Shown: positions 7,792 to 15,585 of the stretch, piece after piece
Numbering within the stretch: position 1 is the stretch's first letter
Layout: each line of letters starts with the position of its first letter
From: an uncultured Lachnospiraceae bacterium
GTDB lineage: Bacteria; Bacillota; Clostridia; Lachnospirales; Lachnospiraceae
DNA length: 16,269 nucleotides
Assembly: GCA_949935685.1 (NCBI GenBank)
Contig: CATLGN010000009.1
Location: 1 to 16,269, forward strand
Reading direction: 5' to 3'
Made by a program: the position numbers and the translations under genes
Notes under the pieces: model-generated
What the model was told of the DNA's origin: nothing
Database searches by the model: none
The model's input: only the letters and a program-made list of their open reading frames with translations

Positions 7792-10029
7792 CTACCGCAC
7801 GGTCAGTTCTGCAAATTGATCCTGCAAAATATAATAGCTTTTTCGAAGCCGCTCAAAATACGGATAGTAATCCCATTCATCCCATGTGAAGTATTGCAGC
7901 TTCGTCATTCCGGCATCCTCTGCCAGTCCGACCCAGATGCCGTCAATCGGAATTCCTGAGAATCCGTCGTTTTTCCAAAAGTCATCCTCGATCTCTTTCC
8001 GGGAAGGGTCCCGGAAATTCAGCAGCAGCCAGGGGATGCGGATCTCCAGAACATCGCCCTCATAATAAAAGTCCGAGAGCGAGTCGTATGCCGCCGAAGT
8101 AAAATCACTCGTGCCATACCGCAATGCCCCCGTTTCGAAACGTTGTACCGGTATCACTTCATCCCGGTCAGGCAAAACCAATTCCCGTTCCAGAAAAGAA
8201 TAAATGGGGTCAAACACCGTACCGTCGTTCCGCTTCCTTTCTTCCGTGCTCTCGATCTGCTTATCATATTCCGCGTAATGGTACCGATAGCGGTCATAAT
8301 AGCTGTGCACGAGCAGGCGGGAGTCCTCCTTCCCATCGATTACCAGAACAAAATCCGCCGGACGGGAAAATGTCATATCCTCATACGTACGGCTGCCGGA
8401 ATGCGGCGTTATGTCAAAGGGAAGCACAATCCTGCAATTGTCAAAATTCCCGTCTTTCTTTTTTACCATCAGATACAGATACGCACAGTCATAGCGGGCA
8501 GACAATGACGCAGAATCCGAATCCGCCAGTATATCGTTCCTGCCCCATTCCGTATCCTCCCCGTCCAGAATCACGTTTTCCCGCCCCTCGCCCGGAACAA
8601 AATCCAGCAGGCCGAAATGCTGCTCGCATGTCATCATATCACACCAATATGCCCGGCGTTCAGGATTCGAATAATCTTCCGTATTCCACGTCCGCTTAAA
8701 CCACTCGTCCTGCCATGCAAACACCAGCCCGCCCGCGTAACCGCTGTCGTGAATATCCCGCATCATGGATGCCAGCATTTCTCCCTGTTCCGCTTCCGTG
8801 TGATGTCCCTGGTCAAATCCGGTGACAGGATTGGCATGGGTGATGCCGCGCGAAACGGGAATGCCAAACTCCGCCACAAGCACCGGCATCGTATGCTGCG
8901 CAATCAAATCTTCAAGATATGCCCGGTAAGGATTGGGATTTCCGTCCGCATCCCGATATTCCCGGTAGTCAGTCTGCGTATAGAGCGCATTGGGATAATA
9001 CGGATAAATATGATATGAGGCAAACATACCGCTGGGAAACGCCTCTGTCGCCCGCAGCCTTTCCTGATTGAGCGTAATGCTGTCTTCTTTCTCCATAGTT
9101 TCACTGGGATGTGTCAGCATATCCGCCGTAACCCAGTTGGAATAGCTGACCGGCCGCTGTGTGCGGTATTTTTCCATCTCGTATGAAACGGCATAATCGC
9201 CGGTCTGCGCCCAGAACACTTCAAACGGCGTCGCGTCATCCGTACAAATATACGTGCCTTCATATGCAGTCAGCTCCGGGTGCGCCTCGTTTGTTGTCGT
9301 CACAAATGCCGCATCCGACTCAATGCCGAGAATCCATCCGGCCACATAAGGCGAAATATCATATTGGTAAATGCCTGACGCCTTTCCCTGCATCGGATCA
9401 ATCGTGCAGTTTCCGTGGATCAGATCCACCAGATCGCGCATATCCTTTTCCAGATATTCCATCATCTGCCCGTCAAACGCATCGCCGCTCTCCGCAAGCC
9501 GGCCCTCGTCATACCATGTACCCTGAAACAAATACAGCGGCTTTTCCGCCGTCAGATTATATTCGTAAAACGCCTCGTAGAAGTCCGGCGGCTGCACTGT
9601 GTAAACCCGGACACAGTTGGCATGCATTTCTCCGATCTGCTGAAACCATCTCGCATACGCATCCTTTGTCACGGCCGCCTCACCCGGAAAATATCCCGGT
9701 TTCCCCAGTCCCATATTCACGCCTTTGACATAAAAATCTTCAAAATCCGTTCCGTTATACGCACACAGATAGGTTTCGCCCGCTTTGAACCAGAACTGCG
9801 CTCCGTTTTCCCGGCATGGCACCGGCGGCCCGCCTGCCGCATCCTCCGAAGAAGCGCCTTCCTGCGCCTGCATCTGTTCCGCCGCTTCCCGCGGCGCTTC
9901 TCCCACGCGCATCCGCTCGATCATCCGACCGTATTCCGCCCCGTCTCCCTCCACACAGGCCGTTAAAAAAACCGATATTCCCGCCAAAAGAAAAGACAGT
10001 AATATTTTTTTTCTGACATCCATTCCCAT
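7792..10029 (-). CDS. Large surface lipoprotein with glycosidase-like barrel and CBM9-like C-terminal domain
   Basis: The 745-residue protein starts with a signal peptide and a clear lipobox (FLTAC, Cys25), so it should be a lipoprotein on the outer face of the membrane. After a low-complexity linker (about 28-75), residues 95-475 resemble a TIM-barrel glycosidase of the GH2/GH5/GH72 kind. VKGVNMG opens the barrel, E237 in GWILGIESD is a candidate acid/base, E387 in VLVAEFG is a candidate nucleophile, and FAWQDEWFKRTWN closes it. Residues about 485-745 are beta-rich and begin VILDGEDTEW, followed by YDCAYLYLMV, suggesting a CBM9/DOMON-like domain. The canonical Asn before the acid/base Glu is replaced by Ile, so activity cannot be assumed and the substrate is unknown. 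The start at 10029 has AGGAAGG nine bases upstream; an ATG two codons later is less well placed. It has its own promoter. Confidence 0.82.
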   Translation of the reverse strand: MGMDVRKKILLSFLLAGISVFLTACVEGDGAEYGRMIERMRVGEAPREAAEQMQAQEGASSEDAAGGPPVPCRENGAQFWFKAGETYLCAYNGTDFEDFYVKGVNMGLGKPGYFPGEAAVTKDAYARWFQQIGEMHANCVRVYTVQPPDFYEAFYEYNLTAEKPLYLFQGTWYDEGRLAESGDAFDGQMMEYLEKDMRDLVDLIHGNCTIDPMQGKASGIYQYDISPYVAGWILGIESDAAFVTTTNEAHPELTAYEGTYICTDDATPFEVFWAQTGDYAVSYEMEKYRTQRPVSYSNWVTADMLTHPSETMEKEDSITLNQERLRATEAFPSGMFASYHIYPYYPNALYTQTDYREYRDADGNPNPYRAYLEDLIAQHTMPVLVAEFGIPVSRGITHANPVTGFDQGHHTEAEQGEMLASMMRDIHDSGYAGGLVFAWQDEWFKRTWNTEDYSNPERRAYWCDMMTCEQHFGLLDFVPGEGRENVILDGEDTEWGRNDILADSDSASLSARYDCAYLYLMVKKKDGNFDNCRIVLPFDITPHSGSRTYEDMTFSRPADFVLVIDGKEDSRLLVHSYYDRYRYHYAEYDKQIESTEERKRNDGTVFDPIYSFLERELVLPDRDEVIPVQRFETGALRYGTSDFTSAAYDSLSDFYYEGDVLEIRIPWLLLNFRDPSRKEIEDDFWKNDGFSGIPIDGIWVGLAEDAGMTKLQYFTWDEWDYYPYFERLRKSYYILQDQFAELTVR

Positions 10030-10058
10030 ACCCGGTTCCCTTCCTGCTATTATGATTC

Positions 10059-10088
10059 ATTCTAATAACAGAACTGCTTTTTTGTCAA
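10059..10088 (-). promoter_or_regulatory. Sigma-A promoter of the lipoprotein gene
   Basis: The minus strand reads TTGACA (10088-10083), an 18-base spacer and TAGAAT (10064-10059). Reading TTAGAA as the -10 gives a 17-base spacer. The leader would be about 23 bases and contains the AGGAAGG ribosome binding site. Confidence 0.7.
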
Positions 10089-10159
10089 GAAACACCACAT
10101 TCCTGTCTTTGTGCAATATGTATATATATTATTTTTTCAAAACTGCTCTTTTATAAAAT

Positions 10160-10198
10160 TTTACTACAAATTTACATTTCATTCATAATTTATTCATA
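10160..10198 (+). promoter_or_regulatory. PhoP-like box: four half-sites at an 11-bp period
   Basis: The plus strand holds TTTACT (10160), TTTACA (10171), TTCATA (10182) and TTCATA (10193), each followed by five bases. The last three fit the Bacillus PhoP half-site TTHAYA exactly and the first misses one base. A -10-like TATGCT (10208) or TATAAC (10213) follows, placing the array where activator boxes sit in Pho promoters. No plus-strand gene lies downstream. The surrounding DNA is very AT-rich, so part of the match could be chance. Confidence 0.4.
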
Positions 10199-10282
10199 AA
10201 TATGTGCTATGCTATAACTATCTTGAAACAGCAAAATACGTAATGTTCTTCATTACACATACAGATAAATTTTTTCATAATA

Positions 10283-10312
10283 GCCCCGGTGTTCTGTGAT
10301 GAACATCGGGGC
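10283..10312. terminator. Strong hairpin downstream of the hemolysin III gene, possible terminator
   Basis: A 12-pair stem, gccccggtgttc with gaacatcggggc (one G-U in RNA), encloses the loop tgtgat. On the minus strand it follows the hemolysin III stop codon by 27 bases and is trailed by TATTATG, a poor U tract. On the plus strand it is trailed by ACTCCTC. It is probably the end of the minus-strand transcript, but termination strength is doubtful. A smaller hairpin, gtaatg-ttctt-cattac, lies at 10240-10256. Together with the PhoP-like box and the lipoprotein promoter, these account for what I can see in the 310-base gap 10030-10339. Confidence 0.5.
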
Positions 10313-10339
10313 ACTCCTCATTTTCAGGACACCTATTTC

Positions 10340-10990
10340 CTACGCTACATAGCCGTACATAAAGATAAAGTGGCAGATACTTCCGCCGAGAACAAACAAA
10401 TGAAAGATCTCATGGGAACCAAAATTCGCGTGTCTTCTGTTAAAAAGCGGAAGTTTCAGCGCATAGATAACGCCGCCCACAGTATAGACAATTCCGCCTG
10501 CCAGAAGCCACAGGAACGCGCCGGTTGACAGCAGCGCCCGCAGTTGTCCAAACACAAGGACGCACACCCATCCAAGAGCAATATAGACAAGCGAAGAAAA
10601 CCATTTCGGACAGGTAATCCAGACAATATTGATGACCATTCCCAGCAAGGCAATCCCCCATACAAGCGTCAGCAGCATCAGTCCGCTTTTCCCGCCCAAA
10701 ACAAGCAGACATACCGGCGTATACGATCCGGCGATCATCACAAAGATCATCATATGGTCAATTTTACGGAAAACCCGCAAAGCCCGGTCCGACACCGTTA
10801 CCGTATGATATGTCGCGCTGGCGCCATACAGTAAAATCATACTGAGCATAAAAATTCCCATCGCCAGAAAGCTGGAGTATCCTGCGCTCATCCCTGATTT
10901 CACAAGCAGCGGCACCGACGCGAATACCGCCATCATCATCCCGATAAAATGTGTGATTGCGCTCCCCGGTTCTCTTATTGTAATCTGCAT
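10340..10990 (-). CDS. trhA: Hemolysin III / PAQR family membrane protein (TrhA-like)
   Basis: This is a seven-helix integral membrane protein of the PAQR superfamily, to which bacterial hemolysin III and TrhA belong; bacterial members are linked to membrane homeostasis. The 216-residue length is normal. The conserved positions are all visible: the N-terminal EPGSAITHFIG, the S58-x3-H62 pair in SATYHT, D78 in DHMMIF followed by AGSYTP, and the H193-x3-H197 pair in GSHEIFHLFV. In eukaryotic PAQR proteins these residues bind zinc. The start at 10990 has a strong GGAGG seven bases upstream. It is transcribed on its own from 11054-11082. Haemolytic activity should not be assumed from the name. 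Confidence 0.95.
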   Translation of the reverse strand: MQITIREPGSAITHFIGMMMAVFASVPLLVKSGMSAGYSSFLAMGIFMLSMILLYGASATYHTVTVSDRALRVFRKIDHMMIFVMIAGSYTPVCLLVLGGKSGLMLLTLVWGIALLGMVINIVWITCPKWFSSLVYIALGWVCVLVFGQLRALLSTGAFLWLLAGGIVYTVGGVIYALKLPLFNRRHANFGSHEIFHLFVLGGSICHFIFMYGYVA

Positions 10991-11053
10991 GACAACACCT
11001 CCGCTTTTAAAAACCTTCTCATGTAGTTTTTAATACTACTTGTTATGTTACTA

Positions 11054-11082
11054 ATATTACGCTATATTATATGCATTGTCAA
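11054..11082 (-). promoter_or_regulatory. Promoter of the hemolysin III gene
   Basis: The minus strand has a perfect TTGACA (11082-11077), a 17-base spacer and TAATAT (11059-11054). The leader of about 57 bases contains gtagt and actac as short inverted repeats, too weak to interpret. Confidence 0.6.
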
Positions 11083-11117
11083 TAAGAAATACTCAAAAAA
11101 TTTGATGTTGATTCCCA

Positions 11118-11381
11118 CTACTCCTCAATCACCTGTATCTCCAGATAGTCAAAATCCACGTCTTCCATAAAGCAGTCTTTCGGGAAGCGCGCTTTCGCAT
11201 GGCGCTGAAACTGTGTAACGATGGCGTCCAGCCAGATCGGCTGTCCCAGATCGAAGCGGACACAGCACTCTTCCAGCGCATGAAATACTTTCCGCGTCCT
11301 GTTCTCCGTTCCCGGCTGTTCGATCACAGTATCCCGAATCATATGATTGTCCTTCCAGATTTTGCACCACATGCGAAACAT
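11118..11381 (-). CDS. Conserved clostridial 87-residue protein of unknown function
   Basis: The short protein begins MFRMWCKIWKDNHMIRDTVI and ends with DFDYLEIQVIEE. From memory, similar proteins of about this size recur in Clostridia, often as MFRMWGKIFKDN-type sequences, but no function is established. It has no signal peptide or membrane segment. Its mid-part, FDLGQPIWLDAIVTQFQRHA, looks like a helix around an IWLD motif. It is supported as a real gene by an excellent AGGAGGG six bases before the ATG at 11381 and by codon use like its neighbours. It stands alone between the hemolysin III gene and relQ, which runs the other way. Confidence 0.85.
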   Translation of the reverse strand: MFRMWCKIWKDNHMIRDTVIEQPGTENRTRKVFHALEECCVRFDLGQPIWLDAIVTQFQRHAKARFPKDCFMEDVDFDYLEIQVIEE

Positions 11382-11557
11382 TTTTTGCCCTCCTGCTATT
11401 TTCTGTATTTTTATACAATACTTTTTTCCTATTTATTAATTTTTTGTGAATAATACCCATTCTTGCTTTTTTATGATATAATACAATATATCATCATAAT
11501 ACGATTGCATCCGGCATATAATATTAGTATTCTGCCATAAATAAAAGAGGTATGCAA

Positions 11558-12223
11558 ATGGAATTTAAGCCTTCATCAGACAGCGGCGTGGACTCATGGA
11601 AGGAAGTCACACTGATATACAATTCAGCATTAAAAGAAATGGGAACCAAACTGGAAATTCTGAACGATGAATTTCAGCATGTGCACAGGTATAACCCGAT
11701 CGAGCATATCAAATCCCGGCTGAAATCTCCGGAAAGTATTGTAAAGAAACTGAAAAAACATGGCTATGAATCCACCATAGAAAATATGGTCAATTATGTC
11801 AACGATATTGCCGGCGTTCGTGTCATCTGTTCTTTTACATCCGATATTTACCGGATTGCGGAAATGATTTCCAATCAGAGCGATATTAAGATACTTTCCG
11901 TAAAGGATTATATCAAACACCCGAAGCCAAGCGGTTACAGAAGCTATCATATGCTCGTCTCCATCCCCATCTTTCTCTCGGACAGAAGCGCCGATACCAA
12001 GGTGGAGATTCAGATTCGTACGGTAGCGATGGATTTCTGGGCCAGCCTTGAGCACAAAATCAACTACAAATTCGAAGGGAACGCACCCGTATTTATCCGC
12101 AATGAACTGATTGAATGTTCCAAGATCATCTATGAACTGGACGATCGGATGCTTTCTCTCAATGATCAGGTCCTTACATACAGCAGGACAAATCAGGAAT
12201 ACGCAAACGCTCCCCGGCCATAA
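11558..12223 (+). CDS. relQ: Small alarmone synthetase, RelQ type ((p)ppGpp synthetase)
   Basis: A cytosolic single-domain RelA/SpoT-fold enzyme that makes (p)ppGpp by pyrophosphate transfer from ATP to GDP or GTP. The 221 residues match RelQ (YjbM) in length and motifs: D83 in VNDIAGVRVICSF, KPSGYRSYHMLV (123-134), and the catalytic E150 in VEIQIRTVAMDFWASLEHKI. There is no HD hydrolase, TGS or ACT domain, so it should only synthesise. An ATG two codons earlier (11552) is just one base after AGAGG and cannot use it. The ATG at 11558 is seven bases from AGAGG and is preferred. It ends in an intrinsic terminator that contains its stop codon. Several TATAAT-like sequences lie upstream (11477, 11517), but none has a convincing -35. 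Confidence 0.95.
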   Translation: MEFKPSSDSGVDSWKEVTLIYNSALKEMGTKLEILNDEFQHVHRYNPIEHIKSRLKSPESIVKKLKKHGYESTIENMVNYVNDIAGVRVICSFTSDIYRIAEMISNQSDIKILSVKDYIKHPKPSGYRSYHMLVSIPIFLSDRSADTKVEIQIRTVAMDFWASLEHKINYKFEGNAPVFIRNELIECSKIIYELDDRMLSLNDQVLTYSRTNQEYANAPRP

Positions 12224-12239
12224 GCAGGGGAGCGTTTTT
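12205..12239 (+). terminator. Intrinsic terminator of relQ, overlapping the stop codon
   Basis: The stem aaacgctcccc (12205-12215) pairs with ggggagcgttt (12227-12237), 11 pairs, and leads into TTTTT. The TAA of relQ (12221-12223) lies in the 11-base loop, so the first arm is the coding sequence for the last residues (Asn-Ala-Pro). On the minus strand no T run follows, so galE, which converges from the right, is not clearly served by it. Confidence 0.92.
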
Positions 12240-12266
12240 CCGCAAAATCTCTCTGATCTGATTTCT

Positions 12267-13283
12267 CTATTCCTCATATCCGTTGGGATTGTTCTTCTGC
12301 CACCTCCAGGAGTCTTCGCACATTTCCCGGATGCCATTTTCGGCCTTCCAGCCGAGTTCTTTTTCCGCTTTGGACGCGTCGGCATAGCAGGTGGCAATAT
12401 CGCCGGCACGTCTCTCTTTGATGACATAAGGAATCTTCACACCGGAAGCCTCCTCGAAATTCTTTACAATATCCAGTACACTGTAGCCCGCGCCCGTTCC
12501 CAGATTGTAAATCTCCGTTCCCGGATTCTGACGTATCTTTTCCACCGCTTTGACATGCCCTTTTGCCAGATCGACCACATGGATATAGTCCCGCACACCG
12601 GTTCCGTCCGGTGTATCGTAATCGTTTCCGAAAACGCCCAGTTCTTTTAATTTCCCGACAGCCACCTGTGTGATATAGGGCATCAGATTATTCGGAATGC
12701 CGTTCGGATTCTCGCCGATCGTGCCGCTCTTATGCGCACCGATGGGATTGAAATACCGAAGCAGGATTACATTCCACTCCGTATCCGCTTTCTGCATATC
12801 GATCAAAATCTGTTCCAGCATGCCCTTGGTCTGCCCGTAGGGATTGGTAATCTGCCCTTTGGGGCATTCTTCCGTAATCGGAATAAAAGCCGGATTGCCA
12901 TATACCGTTGCAGACGAAGAAAAGATAATATTTTTCACGCCATGCCTGCGCATCACATCCAGCAGCACAAGCGTACCGCTGATATTATTGTAATAATATT
13001 CCCACGGCTTGGCCACCGATTCGCCTACCGCCTTCAGTCCTGCGAAATGAATGCAGCAGTCTATGGACTGTTCCGCAAACACCTTTTCCAGACCGTCCCG
13101 GTCCAGAATGTCGACTTCATAAAATGTTACCGGCTTTCCCGTGATCTTCTCCACGCGCTTCAGCGATTTCTCACTGGAATTGCTCAAGTTATCCACTACG
13201 ACCACATCGTATCCGGCTTCCTGTAATTCCACTACCGTATGGCTGCCGATATAGCCGGCGCCGCCTGTTACTAAGATTGCCAT
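12267..13283 (-). CDS. galE: UDP-glucose/UDP-N-acetylglucosamine 4-epimerase
   Basis: A cytosolic extended short-chain dehydrogenase that interconverts UDP-glucose and UDP-galactose and, in some members, UDP-GlcNAc and UDP-GalNAc, using bound NAD. The product from the ATG at 13283 has 338 residues, the same as E. coli GalE, and residue numbers coincide: GGAGYIGS (7-14) binds NAD, with S124, Y149 and K153 (NPYGQTK) as the catalytic set. Residue 299 is Cys ([10 protein letters not shown]), where E. coli has Tyr299 and human GALE has Cys307; this predicts acceptance of N-acetylated sugars. A GTG three codons earlier is less likely, because GGAAGGG stands eight bases before the chosen ATG. A possible TTGACA lies upstream but its -10 is poor. 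The next gene upstream encodes a UDP-hexosamine pyrophosphorylase, 111 bases away. Confidence 0.97.
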   Translation of the reverse strand: MAILVTGGAGYIGSHTVVELQEAGYDVVVVDNLSNSSEKSLKRVEKITGKPVTFYEVDILDRDGLEKVFAEQSIDCCIHFAGLKAVGESVAKPWEYYYNNISGTLVLLDVMRRHGVKNIIFSSSATVYGNPAFIPITEECPKGQITNPYGQTKGMLEQILIDMQKADTEWNVILLRYFNPIGAHKSGTIGENPNGIPNNLMPYITQVAVGKLKELGVFGNDYDTPDGTGVRDYIHVVDLAKGHVKAVEKIRQNPGTEIYNLGTGAGYSVLDIVKNFEEASGVKIPYVIKERRAGDIATCYADASKAEKELGWKAENGIREMCEDSWRWQKNNPNGYEE

Positions 13284-13394
13284 GCCATGCACCCTTCCCT
13301 TTCCACTGTTTTCTCTTACTGCCTACAGTTTACGGAAATCCCGGTGTCTCCACAAGATGGGAATGTTGCGGAAACCTGTCAAAATGTTAAATCC

Positions 13395-14627
13395 CTATAA
13401 AGCAACGCCGTTTTTTGCAAGCAGTTCACGCGCACTGTCCACCGAATCGACTCCCGTCCTGTTTTTGATCGGCGCAAACTCCTTTTCTCTGACAACCTCA
13501 TAAGGCAGGCAGCTCTCCAGTTCATGGATCATGTCCAACACAAGCTGTTCGTACTTATAGCCGTTCGGTTCTTCCGGCTTCACCGGACAGCCGTCTGCAT
13601 TCAGATGCGGAATCTTTTTCTCCACCACATGCAGCGGCAGATTGTTGTTGACAATCTGTTCGAGATCCTTTACCCGGAACAGATAATTTAAAATCGCGCC
13701 GAAATTGTAAGCCGGATCGCCCTTTTCATCCTTCGCCTCCATCAGCTCACGGGTCAGTTCATAATATTCCACAATCGACGGACGCCCGTCTTCCAGACAC
13801 ATAACACCGACCTTTTCATCGGGCGCAGCTTTTCTCACCACTTTGGAGCCGGACGCCCGGTTTTCCGCAATCACCGCGCCCACAAAACAGGGGTCGGCAA
13901 TGCGCTGCAATACGTTATCCACAGCAAAAACATTCAGCCACTCCACGCCCAGTTCCCGCATTTTTCTGCCGACGCCGCTGCGCTCCATGGAGACAAACCA
14001 GCCGCCGTTTCCGTTCGGGGACGTGGAGATTTTGCCTTTTTCTTCCATATACACTTTGCCGTTATAGTCAGACGCCGGCGCCATTTCCTGACGGAAAAAG
14101 AAAATATACGACGGATCATATCCGAAATACGCATGTTCCGCAAAAAATGACGTTGTCGCCGCATGGTTTTTATCGCTCGTCATAATAAAAAACGGAACCC
14201 AGGCGCCGCTTTCCTTTACCACATCCAGCGTATTGTGTATAATGCGCTCAAAAATATAGACCGGTTTGGTCAATCCAATATCGAACATCCCCTTGGGCGC
14301 ATCCGAACCCAGGCGCGTCCCCATGCCGCCGGCCAGCAGTACCGCCCCTACTCTGCCTGCGCGGATGGCATCCAGACCAATTTGACGATACCGCGCTTCC
14401 CGCTCCCGGATCGTATCCAGCTCCATTGCCGCCAGCGGAGCAATCACCCCCCTGCCGCCTGTTTTGCCCGTCTGCGCTTCCCGCGATGTCAGCATGGAAA
14501 AATCCGTATCCATCACCTGTTTCAGCAGTTCTGCCTGCTCCGCTTCTGACAATTCCTCGTAATACTGCAGAACGTGAAGCTGCCCATACCGTTCCAGTTT
14601 TTCATAAGCCTTTTCATATGTCGTCAT
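13395..14627 (-). CDS. Eukaryotic-type UDP-N-acetylhexosamine pyrophosphorylase (UAP1/AGX-like)
   Basis: A predicted nucleotidyltransferase that joins UTP to a hexosamine 1-phosphate. The 410-residue protein follows eukaryotic UAP1 along its length. LAGGMGTRLG (98-107) and PKGMFDIGL (111-119) form the nucleotide loop, VDNVL (236-240) the mid-protein site, then KVVRK (262-266), VGVMCLEDGRPSIVEYYEL and YNFGAI. The C-terminus has KKIPHLNADG, PEEPNGYKYEQLVLD and EFAPIKN. It is about 100 residues shorter than UAP1. Bacteria usually make UDP-GlcNAc with GlmU, so this may serve a salvage or special-sugar route; GlcNAc-1-P or GalNAc-1-P is the likely substrate (inference). Upstream in-frame starts to 14690 are rejected because they overlap the preceding gene. 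The ribosome binding site is weak (GGCGG, 10 bases away). Confidence 0.9.
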   Translation of the reverse strand: MTTYEKAYEKLERYGQLHVLQYYEELSEAEQAELLKQVMDTDFSMLTSREAQTGKTGGRGVIAPLAAMELDTIREREARYRQIGLDAIRAGRVGAVLLAGGMGTRLGSDAPKGMFDIGLTKPVYIFERIIHNTLDVVKESGAWVPFFIMTSDKNHAATTSFFAEHAYFGYDPSYIFFFRQEMAPASDYNGKVYMEEKGKISTSPNGNGGWFVSMERSGVGRKMRELGVEWLNVFAVDNVLQRIADPCFVGAVIAENRASGSKVVRKAAPDEKVGVMCLEDGRPSIVEYYELTRELMEAKDEKGDPAYNFGAILNYLFRVKDLEQIVNNNLPLHVVEKKIPHLNADGCPVKPEEPNGYKYEQLVLDMIHELESCLPYEVVREKEFAPIKNRTGVDSVDSARELLAKNGVAL

Positions 14628-14652
14628 ATCCGTTTTCCGCCTTTCCCTCTGG

Positions 14653-15576
14653 TCATAATTCCAGAGAATCAAAAAATCCGCCGCTGCCAAACCGCTCCTC
14701 TTTCATACGCAGCAAGTACGCTTTCATTTCTGCCAGCTCCGCCCCCATATCGCAAAGCGCCGCGTCAAAATTTTGCTGTGTCAATGCGCCCGTATCAAGA
14801 AGAATATCATAGTATTCCCTGCGGTTTCCATATTCCTCCCGTACGATCTGCCATGCCTCCTCATGCGGACACCCCTTCGTATGTTCCCGCAAATATGCCG
14901 TCAGTTCTCCACGCACGCTGCGCTGCAGTCCGTTATCGTACAGCAGCCGCAAAAGCGCCAGACGCGCTTTTCCTTTTCGTTTTTGACTCAGAAAATATTC
15001 CAGATTATTTTCCATACTGCCAATATCTTCTTCTCCGCACAATATCGTCTGTTGATATCCATCCCGGTCAGGCGTATGCATAACCTGCATAAGCCGGGTA
15101 TCCCATTTCCCAATCCATTCCGCCGTTCCCGCTTCCGGCAGGTTCAGCAGATACGGGTCGTCCAGCTTATGCACCGCCGCCGCCAAAAGCCCTCCGGTGT
15201 ACACCCTGTCCGCTTCCGGCAGATCCGGCACGCCATCTGTTTCCAGCAGCATCTGTTCCAGACGCACACACTGCAAAAACGCCCCCTTCCCAAACAATAT
15301 CTTCCGTCTGGGCAGGCGTACAATTTCCAATTTGCTGCAATAGGCGAACGCCCAGTCATCGATCTCCTCCACGCCGCCCGGAAGAATTACCTCCCGAATC
15401 CGCTTATTGCTCAAAAATGCCTTTCTGCCGATCTTCACCACACAAGCTTCGCCTATTTTTCCCGGTATCCAGGCGGTATCACCGCCGCCTTTCCACTGCA
15501 AAACCGTGATCTGTCCGTCATATTCCGCGTACTGAAAGGCATTTTCGTCCCCGTTCTGATTCCACTCCCGTATCAT
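14653..15576 (-). CDS. BspA-type leucine-rich-repeat protein
   Basis: The 307-residue protein has two to three LRR_5 (BspA-like) repeats at about 47-112, recognisable as VVKIGRKAFLSNKRIREVIL, then GVEEIDDWAFAYCSKLEIV, then KILFGKGAFLQCVRLEQMLL. The rest (about 130-300) is helical and not recognised. It has no signal peptide, membrane segment or sorting signal, so unlike many BspA-type proteins it should stay in the cytosol and is likely a protein-interaction partner. Its ATG is nine bases after the stop of the upstream gene, whose last codons contain a GGAG. It is probably in one operon with that gene and with the pyrophosphorylase gene, 25 bases downstream. The function is unknown. Confidence 0.85.
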   Translation of the reverse strand: MIREWNQNGDENAFQYAEYDGQITVLQWKGGGDTAWIPGKIGEACVVKIGRKAFLSNKRIREVILPGGVEEIDDWAFAYCSKLEIVRLPRRKILFGKGAFLQCVRLEQMLLETDGVPDLPEADRVYTGGLLAAAVHKLDDPYLLNLPEAGTAEWIGKWDTRLMQVMHTPDRDGYQQTILCGEEDIGSMENNLEYFLSQKRKGKARLALLRLLYDNGLQRSVRGELTAYLREHTKGCPHEEAWQIVREEYGNRREYYDILLDTGALTQQNFDAALCDMGAELAEMKAYLLRMKEERFGSGGFFDSLEL

Positions 15577-15585
15577 ATCGTTCCG

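Noticed and set aside
7417..7889. Open frames within the palindrome (for example 7417-7740 minus and 7566-7889 plus)
   Set aside because: Their similar peptide segments (ARRAAGMIR) come from the inverted repeat itself. There is no ribosome binding site or protein-like composition.
10283..10312. Plus-strand intrinsic terminator for the proposed small RNA
   Set aside because: The stem is strong but is followed by ACTCCTC instead of a T run, so the 3' end of any plus-strand RNA is unsettled.
12205..12239. Bidirectional terminator also serving galE
   Set aside because: On the minus strand the stem is followed by GCGTATTCC with no T run.
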